NCBI GenBank assembly: GCA_946405105.1
Contig: CAMJFY010000001.1
Coordinates: 124,001-188,000 of the forward strand
Length of the DNA stretch: 64,000 nucleotides
Direction of reading: 5' to 3'
Source of the DNA: an uncultured Caryophanales bacterium
Lineage (GTDB): Bacteria > Bacillota_I > Bacilli_A > Acholeplasmatales > Anaeroplasmataceae
Shown piece after piece: positions 10,047 through 20,234 of the stretch; position 1 is the first letter of the stretch; every line of letters starts with the position of its first letter. The notes under the pieces were generated by a model that was not told the origin of the DNA, made no database searches, and saw only the letters and a program-made list of their open reading frames with translations. The position numbers and the translations under genes are program-made.

Positions 10047-10074
10047 AAAGGATGTGTTATAAAACACACCCTTT
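10047..10074 (-). terminator. Intrinsic terminator after the CE8 lipoprotein gene
   Basis: On the minus strand a stem of about 12 bp (arms AAAGGGTGTGTT and AACACATCCTTT, one mismatch) is followed by a T-run, 29 bases past the stop codon at 10103. Confidence 0.8.
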
Positions 10075-10102
10075 ATTTGTTAGTATAATATTCAATTAAA
10101 TC

Positions 10103-13100
10103 TTAGTATTCAACTGTGATACTCATTAAATAGTTATTACCATCTACTGCAGTTATAACTACATCACCAGCAGCTGTAGTTGTTACAGTATAATCGCCAG
10201 TTTGAGTTTCAGAAGTTGTTCCATTAGCAGTTACAGTATATGATGTATAATCATTTTTTCCTGTACCTGTAGATCCACCATAACCATAAACTGTTACTGT
10301 AGCGCCTGCTTTAACACTTAATGTAATTGATCCACCACTTACTTGTGAATTTGGTCCATTTGGTCTAAGGTTTGCAGTGTATGTTACGCCTTCGATTGAA
10401 TCAATATTTGTATCATTACCAAATGTAATTGTTGTATTATTTTCAATTACTGCAGGATAAACAATATTAATATTGTAGAAATAGTTATTATTGTTTGTAG
10501 AAGCAATTACAATCTTTCCACCAGTTGTTACAAATGAATATGAAGTACCAGTTTGTTCTTCACTTGTTACACCGCCTTGAGTAACTGTGTAATGAGTATA
10601 TCCACTATATGATGAAATAGATACTGTAGCACCAGCTTCTGCATAGAATACCATTGTACCAACAAGTTGAGAATTATTTCCGTTAGGTCTCTTTGTAGTT
10701 AAACCAGTAATGTCAAATCCTAATGTATTTTCGAAGTTACCTTCAGCACCAAATGTAATCTTTGTTGTCTTCTTGATTACTTCTGGATATGTTACAGAAA
10801 TGCTTGATAAGTATGAATTCTTTGTAGCTCCAACAGCTGTGTCTCCATTATTTTCTATCATAAATACACCATCTGAAGTTGCTTCATAAGTGAATGTTAA
10901 ACCATCTGCTGAAACAGTTGGAGTAATTGCTTCACCATTGAATTTATATAGAATAAGACCACCATTTAAGTTTCTAAATGTAACTGTAATTGTAGCATTT
11001 TGCTTAACAGCAAATGATAAAGTTGTTCCATAATTAAATTGTGTATCTGGATTTACTTTAGAAGGATCAGTATTGTTCCATCTAGATTGAATCTTATTAA
11101 TTGAAACATTTCCTCCTACAGAAATACTATACCATGTGCCTTCCTTCTTTTGGATGTTAATACCATCACCAAATGTGTCAACTCCATCGCCTTCAGTTCC
11201 GTTGAAGTAATATACACAGTTTTCCTTAGTTAAATCTGCCCATTCAACAAATCTTGCATATAATGTAAGTTCACCTGTTATTGGAGTATCAAAATCATAT
11301 TCTTCTGTACATGCTTCATCAGTGAACCAACCCTTGAATACTGCGCCTGTCTTTGTTGGAGCTGCTGGAGCTTCAAGCTTCTTATTCTTCTTTATTGTTT
11401 GTGATGCAACAGCTGATGCTCCTTCAGGTACAACAAATGTAATTTCATATGAAGGTAATGCAATAACTTCTAATGAAACAGTCTTTGTAACTTCACCAAG
11501 TGTGAATGTTACAGTTGTAGAACCTGTTACAAGACCTGTAAGCTTACCATCCTCATATGTTGCTAATGTTGGATCTGCGATTGATACCTCAACAGCTTTG
11601 TTTTCAGCATTCCATTCAGCTGATGTTAATACTAAAGTACTTGTATCATCAGCAGCAACTGACATTGAATCAGTAATAGCTGTACCATCTAAGTATACAA
11701 GGATACCTGTAGCTGTTACTTTATTCTTAGCAGCAACTAATGCATTGTATGCTGCTATATAATTGAATGAAGAACCCCACTTAACGCCACCGTTTGTATC
11801 AGCTAATGTGTTTGCAGCTGTATAATTTAATGCTTCATCAGCAGTTAAAATTGAACCACCAGCAACTGCTGTTTCAATTCTACCTTCACCAGTTGAACCA
11901 TATTCAGCAAAGTTAGCATCACCTGGCTTGTTACCTGACATATCAAACCAACGAGACTTAGTTGATCCATCATATCCTAATGTAGAATATGCAGCTGAGA
12001 AATTACAATTGATCATTGTAACTGTAGCGCCTGGACCCCAAGGTCTACCTAATGACATTGAGCCTTCTTTTAATGTACCATCATCTGTAAATGTACATCC
12101 ATTAAATACATAACCATATGTTGGATGATTTGTAGCATCACCCTTCATAGCTGTTACATAACCATTATTATTTTGTTGAGTTGTTGACTTATTGATAGCC
12201 TTAATTACACAGTTTTCAAAGAATGCGATACCATCGTTTTCACCGAAGATAAAGTCGATATTACCATCGATTTCAGAATCAACTAGGTAAACACGGCCCT
12301 TCTTGAAGAATAATGTATCTTGGTTACCATATAATGTAACATCATTAATTACAGCACCATCAGCAGCGATTGTTAAAGCGAAGCCCTGAGGGTTACCATA
12401 CTTAGTATTATCGTTAATATAATCGAATGAGTTTTTAACAGTAATGTTCTCTAAACCGAAGTTTTCTGCATTAACATGTAATGTAGCACAGTTCATTACA
12501 TACTTGCTACCATCTAATGGGTTAACAGTATCTTCTACTGCATCATATTCAAGAATTGTTCCTTCTCTAGATTCACCAATAATCTTTAAATTAGTTAATG
12601 AAGCTGGAACTGTAATCTTCTCATAATATGTACCATCAGCAATATAAATTACCTTGTTAACTGATTCATCTAACTTAAGAGATGCATAATATTCGATTGC
12701 TTCATTAATAGTATTGAATGTTTCAACACCATCAACTCTTTCTCCACCAAATGCTATAGCAGCTGAACAATCAACGTTAATATATACATTGTTATCAGTT
12801 ACAACAGGTCTTGTTCCAACAACTGAAATAGCAATTGTTTGAGAATCAAATCCAGCAACTGAAACTACTAAATTCTTAACACCAGCTGTAGATAAATCTA
12901 AGCTTTCAGCATTTGTTGTATAGTTCTTGAATAATAAATTCTTACCATCAGACCATTGACCATATACTAATAAGTTCTTAATATTTAGAGCTTCACCTGG
13001 AACATATGTAATCTTAGTGAATTCTGTATCAACAGAGAATGATAATAATTCAACTACTTCTACATCATATGTAGCTACAACACTTGCGTCTTCTAATGAC

Positions 13101-15895
13101 TTAACTGTAATTGTGTAAACACCTGCAACATCTTTATTATAATCTGAATAAATAACTTCGTATTCAACACCACTATTTAATACTAGGTTAACACCATCAG
13201 AATAAATACCTGTTACTGAAATTCCATCAGCAGTAAATTCTGTACCCTTTTCGAAACGAACTGTTGCATTTGCTGTAGATAATTTTAATCTCTCGATAAC
13301 AGCATCTTTGCTCTTAACATTTGTAGATGATGCAACTAGACGATACTTAGAAGCGTCAGATTCTTCTGCTGTCCAAACGCTATCGAAATCTAATTTTAAT
13401 GTTTCATCTAACCAATTAATATCAGCTGTTGCTTTATCAACACTTTGTAATAATGTAACTCCGTTGATTACATTATCTGTAATATTTGCAGCGATATCAG
13501 ATGCAATATAGCAGTTTGTATATGAAAGAGTGAATGAAGTTACTGGATTAGAACCTGTTTGAAGTGCACAAGATTGTAATAATTTAGAGTTTGTTGACAT
13601 AACATATAAGTTTTCAACAACTAAATTTGAGTTAGTAGCGTTATTGTCACCACCACCACAAATTAATCCTGGATTTCCACTAGCGTTGTCTTGAATAATT
13701 GCTTCTCTAATTACTACATTCTTAATAGTTAAGTCTGTATATCCTCTTAAACGACCAGATAAGAAACCACCATTCTTATTAGCACCAGCTAATTCAATAC
13801 TTAAATCAAGGTCAGTCATATTGATAACTGCATGTTTATTAGCATCTCCGGCGTTAACGTCACCAATTAGTGTTCCACCGTAGCTTGTAACTGTAGACTT
13901 ACATCCATTCTTACATGTAATTTCAGAAATATTAAGTGTAGTGTCGCCTGAATCTGTTCTACCTAAAATGAAACCAGCATAGTTGTTACAGCTTACTGTA
14001 CAACCGTTGAATTCAACCTTAGATACACTGATATTCTTACTACCTAAACCGGCAATGATTGCGATTGTTTCTCCACCTAGTTTAGCATTACATCCAACGA
14101 ACTTAACGTTAGAAACAGATCCACCATTACGTAATTCTTTTAATAATAAACCTGTCTTGTTAGATGCATTTTCAACATACATACCATTCTTAATAGCATG
14201 TCCATCACCATCAAATTTACCTGTGAATACAACCTTTGTAGCTTCAAGAGTTACATTTTCAAGATCGATATCTGCAGTTAAAATGAAGTTATCACTTGAT
14301 GCTTCTAATGCACGGAATTCATTGAATTCTGCAACTGTAGAAATCTTATTATATGTATCCCATTTTGCATATACCATTGTTAATCCAGTGATTTTCTCAT
14401 TTTCGAAATCGAATGGAGTTTCTAAATTAGAATCCTTATACCATCCACCAAACTTAAGAACCTTTGAATCATCATCTGAAGCCTTAGTTGGATCTGCTGG
14501 CTTAGTTGCATAATCTAAAGCATTAACTGTTTGAGTTAAATCTGTTAGAGTCGTGTTACCATCTCTAAATACAACATAATATGTAATAGGTGTTTCTGTC
14601 CATTTTGCATATAATGTTACATCACCAGTAATTCCTGCAGTGAAATCAAATTCAGTTGCAAAATCTTCGTCTTCATACCAACCTGCGAATGCATATCTAG
14701 TAGTTTCTGTAGCAGCCTTAGTTGGATCTGTTGGCTTAGTAACTGTTCCACCGTCATAAATTGTTTGACTATCAATTGTAGCATCTGCACCATTAGTTAC
14801 AAATGTTACTGTATATTTAGCTGTTGCATTCCATTTTGCATAAATTGTTGTTGTTTCAGCAATTGGAGTTGCAAAATCAAATTCTGTACCAGCATCAAAT
14901 GTTGATGTTGTATACCAACCTGCGAATGCATATTTAGCTGTTGCATCCTCTTCCTTAGTTGGATCTGTTGGTTTTGTTGCTGTCTCACCCTCGAATACGA
15001 ATTGTGTATCGATATGAGTTCCACCATTTGTATTAAATACAAGAGAAACTTTATTAGTTACATCCCATTTTGCATATAATGTTAATTCTCTAGTAATTAA
15101 AGTATTAAAATTAAATTCTGTTCCAGTATCAAATGTTGATGTTGTATACCAACCTGCGAATGCATATCTAGTATCAGCTGTTGCTGCCTTAGTTGGATCA
15201 GTAGGTCTAGATACAGCGTCTCCATCATAAACAGTTACAGCATCTATTGCAGCATCTGCACCATTAGTTACAAATGTTACTGTATGCTTAGCTGTTGCAT
15301 CCCATTTTGCATATAATGTTGTTGCACTTGTAATAGTGTCTGATGTAAAATTGAATGCTTGAGTTAATGCAGCATCCTTGTACCAACCTGCAAATGTATA
15401 TTTAGCAGTAGAATCTTCAGCCTTTGTTGGAGCTGTTGGTTGTGTAACTTTGCCACCATAATTAACTTGTACAGGACTTACACTAGTACCACCATTTGAA
15501 TTAAATGTTACTGTATATTGATTAACATTTTCTGTCCATTTTGCATATAATGTTGTTGCACTTGTAATAGTGTCTGATGCAAAATTGAATGCTTGAGTTA
15601 ATGCAGCATCCTTGTACCAACCTGCAAATGTATAAGAATATTGTGCTGTCGCTGCTCTTGTTGGATTTGTTGGAGCTGCGATCTTTGAGCCTTCCTCTAC
15701 TTCAACATTTGATACAGCTGATCCTCCATTTGAGTTGAATGTTACTGTATATTTAGTAGCTTCTCCTCCAACGTCAGTTGACCCTGAACCATCATCATGA
15801 GTCTTGTCTTCTGGATCTGGTCCATCACATGAAGCAATTCCAAAGATAGCGGTTGTTGCTAATAAGGCACCTAATAAAATTTTTCTTTTTTTCAT
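10103..15895 (-). CDS. Giant surface lipoprotein with InlB repeats, pectinesterase (CE8) domain and C-terminal beta-sandwich modules
   Basis: A 1930-residue lipoprotein (lipobox GIASC near residue 23). Residues about 48-525 hold six Listeria-Bacteroides/InlB B repeats, each ending LYAKW or similar; a seventh lies after the enzyme at about 1480. Residues about 525-830 look like a GLUG-type or beta-helix region, followed by two Big_3-like Ig domains. The CE8 domain (about 1035-1340) removes methyl esters from pectin and keeps its motifs: GNQDTLFF (about 1190), GNIDFIFG (about 1213) and LGRPWGPG (about 1285), supplying the two catalytic Asp and the Arg. The C-terminal 370 residues hold three related beta-sandwich modules. 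An AAGGAG box precedes the ATG. Anchoring to the membrane with the repeats as stalk is inferred. Confidence 0.9.
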   Translation of the reverse strand: MKKRKILLGALLATTAIFGIASCDGPDPEDKTHDDGSGSTDVGGEATKYTVTFNSNGGSAVSNVEVEEGSKIAAPTNPTRAATAQYSYTFAGWYKDAALTQAFNFASDTITSATTLYAKWTENVNQYTVTFNSNGGTSVSPVQVNYGGKVTQPTAPTKAEDSTAKYTFAGWYKDAALTQAFNFTSDTITSATTLYAKWDATAKHTVTFVTNGADAAIDAVTVYDGDAVSRPTDPTKAATADTRYAFAGWYTTSTFDTGTEFNFNTLITRELTLYAKWDVTNKVSLVFNTNGGTHIDTQFVFEGETATKPTDPTKEEDATAKYAFAGWYTTSTFDAGTEFDFATPIAETTTIYAKWNATAKYTVTFVTNGADATIDSQTIYDGGTVTKPTDPTKAATETTRYAFAGWYEDEDFATEFDFTAGITGDVTLYAKWTETPITYYVVFRDGNTTLTDLTQTVNALDYATKPADPTKASDDDSKVLKFGGWYKDSNLETPFDFENEKITGLTMVYAKWDTYNKISTVAEFNEFRALEASSDNFILTADIDLENVTLEATKVVFTGKFDGDGHAIKNGMYVENASNKTGLLLKELRNGGSVSNVKFVGCNAKLGGETIAIIAGLGSKNISVSKVEFNGCTVSCNNYAGFILGRTDSGDTTLNISEITCKNGCKSTVTSYGGTLIGDVNAGDANKHAVINMTDLDLSIELAGANKNGGFLSGRLRGYTDLTIKNVVIREAIIQDNASGNPGLICGGGDNNATNSNLVVENLYVMSTNSKLLQSCALQTGSNPVTSFTLSYTNCYIASDIAANITDNVINGVTLLQSVDKATADINWLDETLKLDFDSVWTAEESDASKYRLVASSTNVKSKDAVIERLKLSTANATVRFEKGTEFTADGISVTGIYSDGVNLVLNSGVEYEVIYSDYNKDVAGVYTITVKSLEDASVVATYDVEVVELLSFSVDTEFTKITYVPGEALNIKNLLVYGQWSDGKNLLFKNYTTNAESLDLSTAGVKNLVVSVAGFDSQTIAISVVGTRPVVTDNNVYINVDCSAAIAFGGERVDGVETFNTINEAIEYYASLKLDESVNKVIYIADGTYYEKITVPASLTNLKIIGESREGTILEYDAVEDTVNPLDGSKYVMNCATLHVNAENFGLENITVKNSFDYINDNTKYGNPQGFALTIAADGAVINDVTLYGNQDTLFFKKGRVYLVDSEIDGNIDFIFGENDGIAFFENCVIKAINKSTTQQNNNGYVTAMKGDATNHPTYGYVFNGCTFTDDGTLKEGSMSLGRPWGPGATVTMINCNFSAAYSTLGYDGSTKSRWFDMSGNKPGDANFAEYGSTGEGRIETAVAGGSILTADEALNYTAANTLADTNGGVKWGSSFNYIAAYNALVAAKNKVTATGILVYLDGTAITDSMSVAADDTSTLVLTSAEWNAENKAVEVSIADPTLATYEDGKLTGLVTGSTTVTFTLGEVTKTVSLEVIALPSYEITFVVPEGASAVASQTIKKNKKLEAPAAPTKTGAVFKGWFTDEACTEEYDFDTPITGELTLYARFVEWADLTKENCVYYFNGTEGDGVDTFGDGINIQKKEGTWYSISVGGNVSINKIQSRWNNTDPSKVNPDTQFNYGTTLSFAVKQNATITVTFRNLNGGLILYKFNGEAITPTVSADGLTFTYEATSDGVFMIENNGDTAVGATKNSYLSSISVTYPEVIKKTTKITFGAEGNFENTLGFDITGLTTKRPNGNNSQLVGTMVFYAEAGATVSISSYSGYTHYTVTQGGVTSEEQTGTSYSFVTTGGKIVIASTNNNNYFYNINIVYPAVIENNTTITFGNDTNIDSIEGVTYTANLRPNGPNSQVSGGSITLSVKAGATVTVYGYGGSTGTGKNDYTSYTVTANGTTSETQTGDYTVTTTAAGDVVITAVDGNNYLMSITVEY
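14335..15752 (-). repeat. Tandem InlB/Flg_new-encoding repeats
   Basis: Six in-frame units of roughly 230-240 bp encode the repeat domains. The segments 15302-15400 and 15536-15634 are identical over 99 bp except one base, and a 40-bp stretch is shared by the units around 14900 and 15130. The near identity within a gene whose other units have diverged suggests recent duplication or gene conversion. Confidence 0.85.
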
Positions 15896-15970
15896 TTCGA
15901 TTTTCTCCTTCTTAAATTCACCAAAGTGTATGCTTATAATAAAAACATAACTGCCTTTATATTAACACAA

Positions 15971-15984
15971 AGAAAACGTTTTTA
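15971..15984 (-). promoter_or_regulatory. CRE-like palindromic operator upstream of the CE8 lipoprotein
   Basis: Minus strand reads TAAAAACGTTTTCT, matching 12 of 14 positions of the catabolite-responsive element consensus TGWAANCGNTNWCA. It overlaps the end of a candidate -35 (TTGTAA) that has TAATAT 17 bases downstream. The site is about 75 bp before the start codon. Confidence 0.55.
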
Positions 15985-16085
15985 CAATTGATTTATTTAA
16001 GAAATTTAACATTCGAAAAAAATTTTTTTAAAAAAGTAATAAATCGAACAAAAATGAGTATTATCTAGCTTAATAGAAAGAAAAA

Positions 16086-16113
16086 AGTGCGCTGAATATA
16101 AATTCAACGCACT
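16086..16113 (-). terminator. Intrinsic terminator after the PL9 lipoprotein gene
   Basis: A 12-bp stem with a 4-nt loop (arms AGTGCGTTGAAT and ATTCAGCGCACT on the minus strand, one G-U pair) runs directly into six T residues, 12 bases beyond the stop codon. Confidence 0.88.
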
Positions 16114-16125
16114 AATTAATATTTG

Positions 16126-19100
16126 CTATTGTTGTCCAGCAGTTGTATCTTTTAATCTTGCTCTAAATTGAGTATAAGTATGTTCAGTAGCTTCAGCATC
16201 AGCAGGATTTTCCTTGAATGTTAAAGTTTCTGTAATACTATAAATATCCCAAATATTAGCATCGAATTTTAGAACAACTACGAATGTTTCTCTAGTTACA
16301 TAATATCTTGTGAATACATGTTCTTCCATATTGTAAGATTGGCTACCATAAACTAGAGATGTAGAGATTGATAGCTTATTGTAGTTTTCAGCCCAGTCAC
16401 CGAAATTCTCTTCTGAGAAGTATAACTTAGCATTAGATGATGTTGCACGTCCAATAATTGGATTTAAATTCTTGTGTGCAGTCTTTTGAACTTCACTTAA
16501 TGCTTCTCCACCAGCTGCTAGAGCTCTGAAGTATCTATCATCAGCATTTAAGTATTGTCCCTTATAAACGAATGTTACTAATGCGAAATTATGATGAACA
16601 TTAATATAACCTAAACCATTATCTAGGTCACCTAAGATACCTGCGCCATATAATCCTTGAGAAATAATTATACCATCAAAGTAGTTGTAGCATAATGTTA
16701 CATTATACTTATCAGAATCATTCTTACAACGAGCTAAGATACCTGCAGAGTTACCACCAGTATCAGAACCATCACCGATTGTAGCAGATACATAGTTATT
16801 AGTCATAGTGATATTTAAGTATGTTCCACTATCAGCAATTTGAGCATTACCTACTAAACCACCTTGATATTTATTCTTTGTAGAAATTGTATATCTATTT
16901 GGTAAAATATAGATCTTTGCGAATGGATCAGTTGGCTCACCATTTGTATAAATAGGAGTATCTACTTCATATGAATCTGCCTTGATTGCAACATAGTTAT
17001 ATGTATCATCAACTGATTCATATTTATAATTATAATATGTTACGCCTTCTTCATATACTGCGTTAGCTTCAACTGGAGTATAGAATTCAATTGGGTTAAC
17101 TAATGAACAATTGTTAATGAAGTTATCTCCACCAGTTACTTGACCAACTAAACCACCAACAGCTTCATAACCAACGAATGAAGAGTTTGTAATTCTTACA
17201 TTATCGATATAACCACCTTGCATTGCACCAACGATACCCATTCTCTTACCATTAGATGAATCGATACAGTTGAATACAACGTTATCAAATTTAACATCCA
17301 TAATAGAACCATTCTTAACACTATAGAATACGTTAACGTAATGTGCCTTAGATGGCTTAGCTGTTACTTTGATATTAGAGATTGTGTAATTATTACCATT
17401 GAATAATCCCTTGAAATCTCCAGTAGTTGTTGTTGTATCCCAATTGTTATTAAAATCTAAATCCTTAGTTAAATAGAAGATTGTTAATGTAGATGAGTAA
17501 TCATTTCCATCTGGAGTACCTGTTCTAGCAAGCTTTTGGAACTTAGTTTCAGAATCAATTGCTACAGTATTAACTACTCTCTTGTAAACTGTTGCTTCTC
17601 CTATGTTAGACATATTGTCATTAACTACTGTATAGTAAATGTAATATGCAACTGAAGATGTAACTCTATTGTCTGCTTCGAATGGAGCAACAATACTATC
17701 TGTAGAAACTTTAAATTCTTGAACGCCTGTCTTTGCAACTAGCTGTTCAGCAGTTAAGTCACCTTCGTCTGTTCTAGAAACATATGCCTTAACATAACCC
17801 TCAACGTTAGATAATTCACCAGCAATTGAGAATCCGTCTGCATTTAATATAATTGAGCTATTAATGAAGTCAATTGAACAATCTGGGTCAACTACATATA
17901 CCTTAAATGTGTACACAGATACTTGACTTTCATCTTCCTTTAATACTGCTGTTGCTGTAATCTTATACATACCAGGATTTGATGTATCAACACCATCTAC
18001 CTCGTATAGCTTAGATTTACCATCTGCAGCATATTCATATTTATATGTTAAATCATATAATGTTGGATCAATTTCATTACTATTAATTGAAGATGCATCA
18101 ATTGGATAAACTCTTGGAGCATAATATGTACTATAGATTGAAACTCTAATAGAATCAGCACCTGTAGATGCTAATTCTCCTAAATATTGATTTCTTGGAC
18201 AAACATCAATGTTAAATTCCTTCTTAATTGTTGCTGTAGCATACTTAATAGTTGCTGTAAGCTTAACTGTTGTCTTTTCAGCAGGAACGAATACATGTGC
18301 TGTTGTTTCAACAGACATTGATTTTGATACTCTTTCATTTGATAATATCTTAATAATATCTGTATTTGATGATTCCCAAGTAATTTCACATCCATTAATT
18401 AAGTTAGTAATATCAAAATCTTGGAATGTTGCTTCCTGATTAGTAATAGGGTTTAAAGCCATATATGCTGATAAAACTCTTTCCATATCAGAAGTCATTT
18501 CTTTATTTGAAGTTAAGAATGAGAAATATTCAGGGTGAGAATATTCAGTCATTGATGATTTGTTTAATGTAGCACCAACTGCTTCTCCATTAGCAAATGT
18601 CTTTAATGAGCTGCCATCCTTTAATGCGAATAAATCGCCCATATTAACTGAACCATCTTCATTTCTAAAATCATTATGGAAATGTAATAATGTTTCAAGT
18701 TGATCTCTACCATCGCATGTTGCATTAATAGGGTCACATGACTTGAATGGATTAGAATCGAATACATATTCTGTTCCACCGTCATATGGAATATCTTGAG
18801 ATTCTGTATGATAGCTTGAACCATCTACATAATCACCAAATTGAACATATCTTTCAGTAGTATCACGTGTTGTTTGGAAAATACTATAAGCTGTACTACC
18901 TCTGAATGCATCTGCATTGTAAAGGTTATCGCCTTCAGCTTCATAATTATCTTGGTTATCAACATAAGATAAAATACCATAGAAATTATTATATGAACCA
19001 ATAGTTCTAGCTAAGTCAATGTTGTTTGACTTATTTGTAGCATAACTAATACCTCTTGTATCAGTAATCTTGCCATCTTCATCAAAGCCTACACAGTTGT

Positions 19101-20220
19101 TATAAGCTGTAACGTTCTTTAATGATAGGAAGCCTGGGTTAGAGTTATCACTTACACCATGATATTTGTTATTGAATGTGAATGTGTTTTCCATAATAAC
19201 ATCACCTGTCATTGTAGAACCACCAAGCTTAAATCCAATACCATCACCATTTTGTGTATCATATGCTCTTTCAGCATATTTTGTACCAATATAAGTAGGC
19301 TGTGCTCTATATGGTAAGAAACCATTTTCGAATGATACACAGTTATAAATTAATACTGTACCGATATTTCCTGAATCTTGCTTAGCATATAAATCCCAAC
19401 CATCGTCTGAATTTCTAAATGCTATACAGCCATCGAAAATATTCATATGACCAACAGTAAGCTTTGCAGCGAAACCATCGGCATTTTCACCTAATGTCAT
19501 ATCATCATAATTTGCAAATGATGTACAGTTTTTAACTAGGTTAAATCCTGGCCATTGATCTAGTGTTTCTTGAGATCCACCACCACGACCAATTTGTAAA
19601 CCAGTATCTCTATTGTTATAGAATTGGCAATTATCAACGATATTGTGGTTACCAGCAATGTACATACCGTTATCTCCGGCACCTGTAACCTCTAATCCAT
19701 AGAAATACCAATAATTACCATAAACTTGAATTCCTCTGTTTGCATCATCAAATTTCATTGCAGAGAAATCGAATATAACTCTCTTGTAATTACCAGCATC
19801 ATCCTTTTCAGGTTGAACTGTAATATATTTACCTGGAGCACCATTATAAATAATTTCAGAATATAACGCTTGATTATTTGGTTTTCCTACTGGAATTCTT
19901 TCATTAAATGTATATCTACCTTCAGCCATTATAATATTTGTTCCTGCTTCTACCTTAGTTGTTGCAGTAACGAAATCATAAGGCTTTTCCTTTGAACCAT
20001 CTCCATCTTTTGTTCCTGTTGGAGAAACATAGATGTTATTATTTGCATTTCTTGAAGTAGCAACATCAATTGTTACCTTTTCAACCTTATCCTCTTGTAA
20101 ATAATAAACATCATCATATGGTTCTGGATCTTTATTATTGTTTTTGCCTGAACAAGATGCTAATGCAATAAAAGCTGTTGAGGCAAAAGCAAGAGCTGAT
20201 AATAATTTTAATTTTTTCAT
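16126..20220 (-). CDS. Surface lipoprotein with family 9 pectate lyase (PL9) domain
   Basis: A 1364-residue lipoprotein (lipobox IALASC, Cys23). Residues about 60-500 form a right-handed beta-helix of the PL9 type, with GENADGFAAKLTVG at 244-257 and SDDGWDLYAK at 271-280; in PL9 enzymes the conserved Lys of this region acts as base and the Asp residues bind calcium. It should cleave de-esterified polygalacturonate by beta-elimination. After it come an atrophied Ig-like domain (WESSNTDIIKI), further Ig-like segments and, from about 890, GLUG-like repeats (FKGLFNGNNYTISN, GLVGNAQ). The upstream lipoprotein gene ends 14 bp away and its TAG stop is part of this gene's TAGGAGG ribosome binding site, so both belong to one operon. 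Confidence 0.9.
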   Translation of the reverse strand: MKKLKLLSALAFASTAFIALASCSGKNNNKDPEPYDDVYYLQEDKVEKVTIDVATSRNANNNIYVSPTGTKDGDGSKEKPYDFVTATTKVEAGTNIIMAEGRYTFNERIPVGKPNNQALYSEIIYNGAPGKYITVQPEKDDAGNYKRVIFDFSAMKFDDANRGIQVYGNYWYFYGLEVTGAGDNGMYIAGNHNIVDNCQFYNNRDTGLQIGRGGGSQETLDQWPGFNLVKNCTSFANYDDMTLGENADGFAAKLTVGHMNIFDGCIAFRNSDDGWDLYAKQDSGNIGTVLIYNCVSFENGFLPYRAQPTYIGTKYAERAYDTQNGDGIGFKLGGSTMTGDVIMENTFTFNNKYHGVSDNSNPGFLSLKNVTAYNNCVGFDEDGKITDTRGISYATNKSNNIDLARTIGSYNNFYGILSYVDNQDNYEAEGDNLYNADAFRGSTAYSIFQTTRDTTERYVQFGDYVDGSSYHTESQDIPYDGGTEYVFDSNPFKSCDPINATCDGRDQLETLLHFHNDFRNEDGSVNMGDLFALKDGSSLKTFANGEAVGATLNKSSMTEYSHPEYFSFLTSNKEMTSDMERVLSAYMALNPITNQEATFQDFDITNLINGCEITWESSNTDIIKILSNERVSKSMSVETTAHVFVPAEKTTVKLTATIKYATATIKKEFNIDVCPRNQYLGELASTGADSIRVSIYSTYYAPRVYPIDASSINSNEIDPTLYDLTYKYEYAADGKSKLYEVDGVDTSNPGMYKITATAVLKEDESQVSVYTFKVYVVDPDCSIDFINSSIILNADGFSIAGELSNVEGYVKAYVSRTDEGDLTAEQLVAKTGVQEFKVSTDSIVAPFEADNRVTSSVAYYIYYTVVNDNMSNIGEATVYKRVVNTVAIDSETKFQKLARTGTPDGNDYSSTLTIFYLTKDLDFNNNWDTTTTTGDFKGLFNGNNYTISNIKVTAKPSKAHYVNVFYSVKNGSIMDVKFDNVVFNCIDSSNGKRMGIVGAMQGGYIDNVRITNSSFVGYEAVGGLVGQVTGGDNFINNCSLVNPIEFYTPVEANAVYEEGVTYYNYKYESVDDTYNYVAIKADSYEVDTPIYTNGEPTDPFAKIYILPNRYTISTKNKYQGGLVGNAQIADSGTYLNITMTNNYVSATIGDGSDTGGNSAGILARCKNDSDKYNVTLCYNYFDGIIISQGLYGAGILGDLDNGLGYINVHHNFALVTFVYKGQYLNADDRYFRALAAGGEALSEVQKTAHKNLNPIIGRATSSNAKLYFSEENFGDWAENYNKLSISTSLVYGSQSYNMEEHVFTRYYVTRETFVVVLKFDANIWDIYSITETLTFKENPADAEATEHTYTQFRARLKDTTAGQQ

Positions 20221-20234
20221 TTTGCTTTAACCTC

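Noticed and set aside
13983-14513. 176-codon plus-strand frame
   Set aside because: Shadow of the CE8 lipoprotein gene; composition is typical of an antisense frame.
14335-15752. CRISPR-like regular repetition
   Set aside because: Repeats are in-frame coding units with long period and no unique spacers between short repeats.
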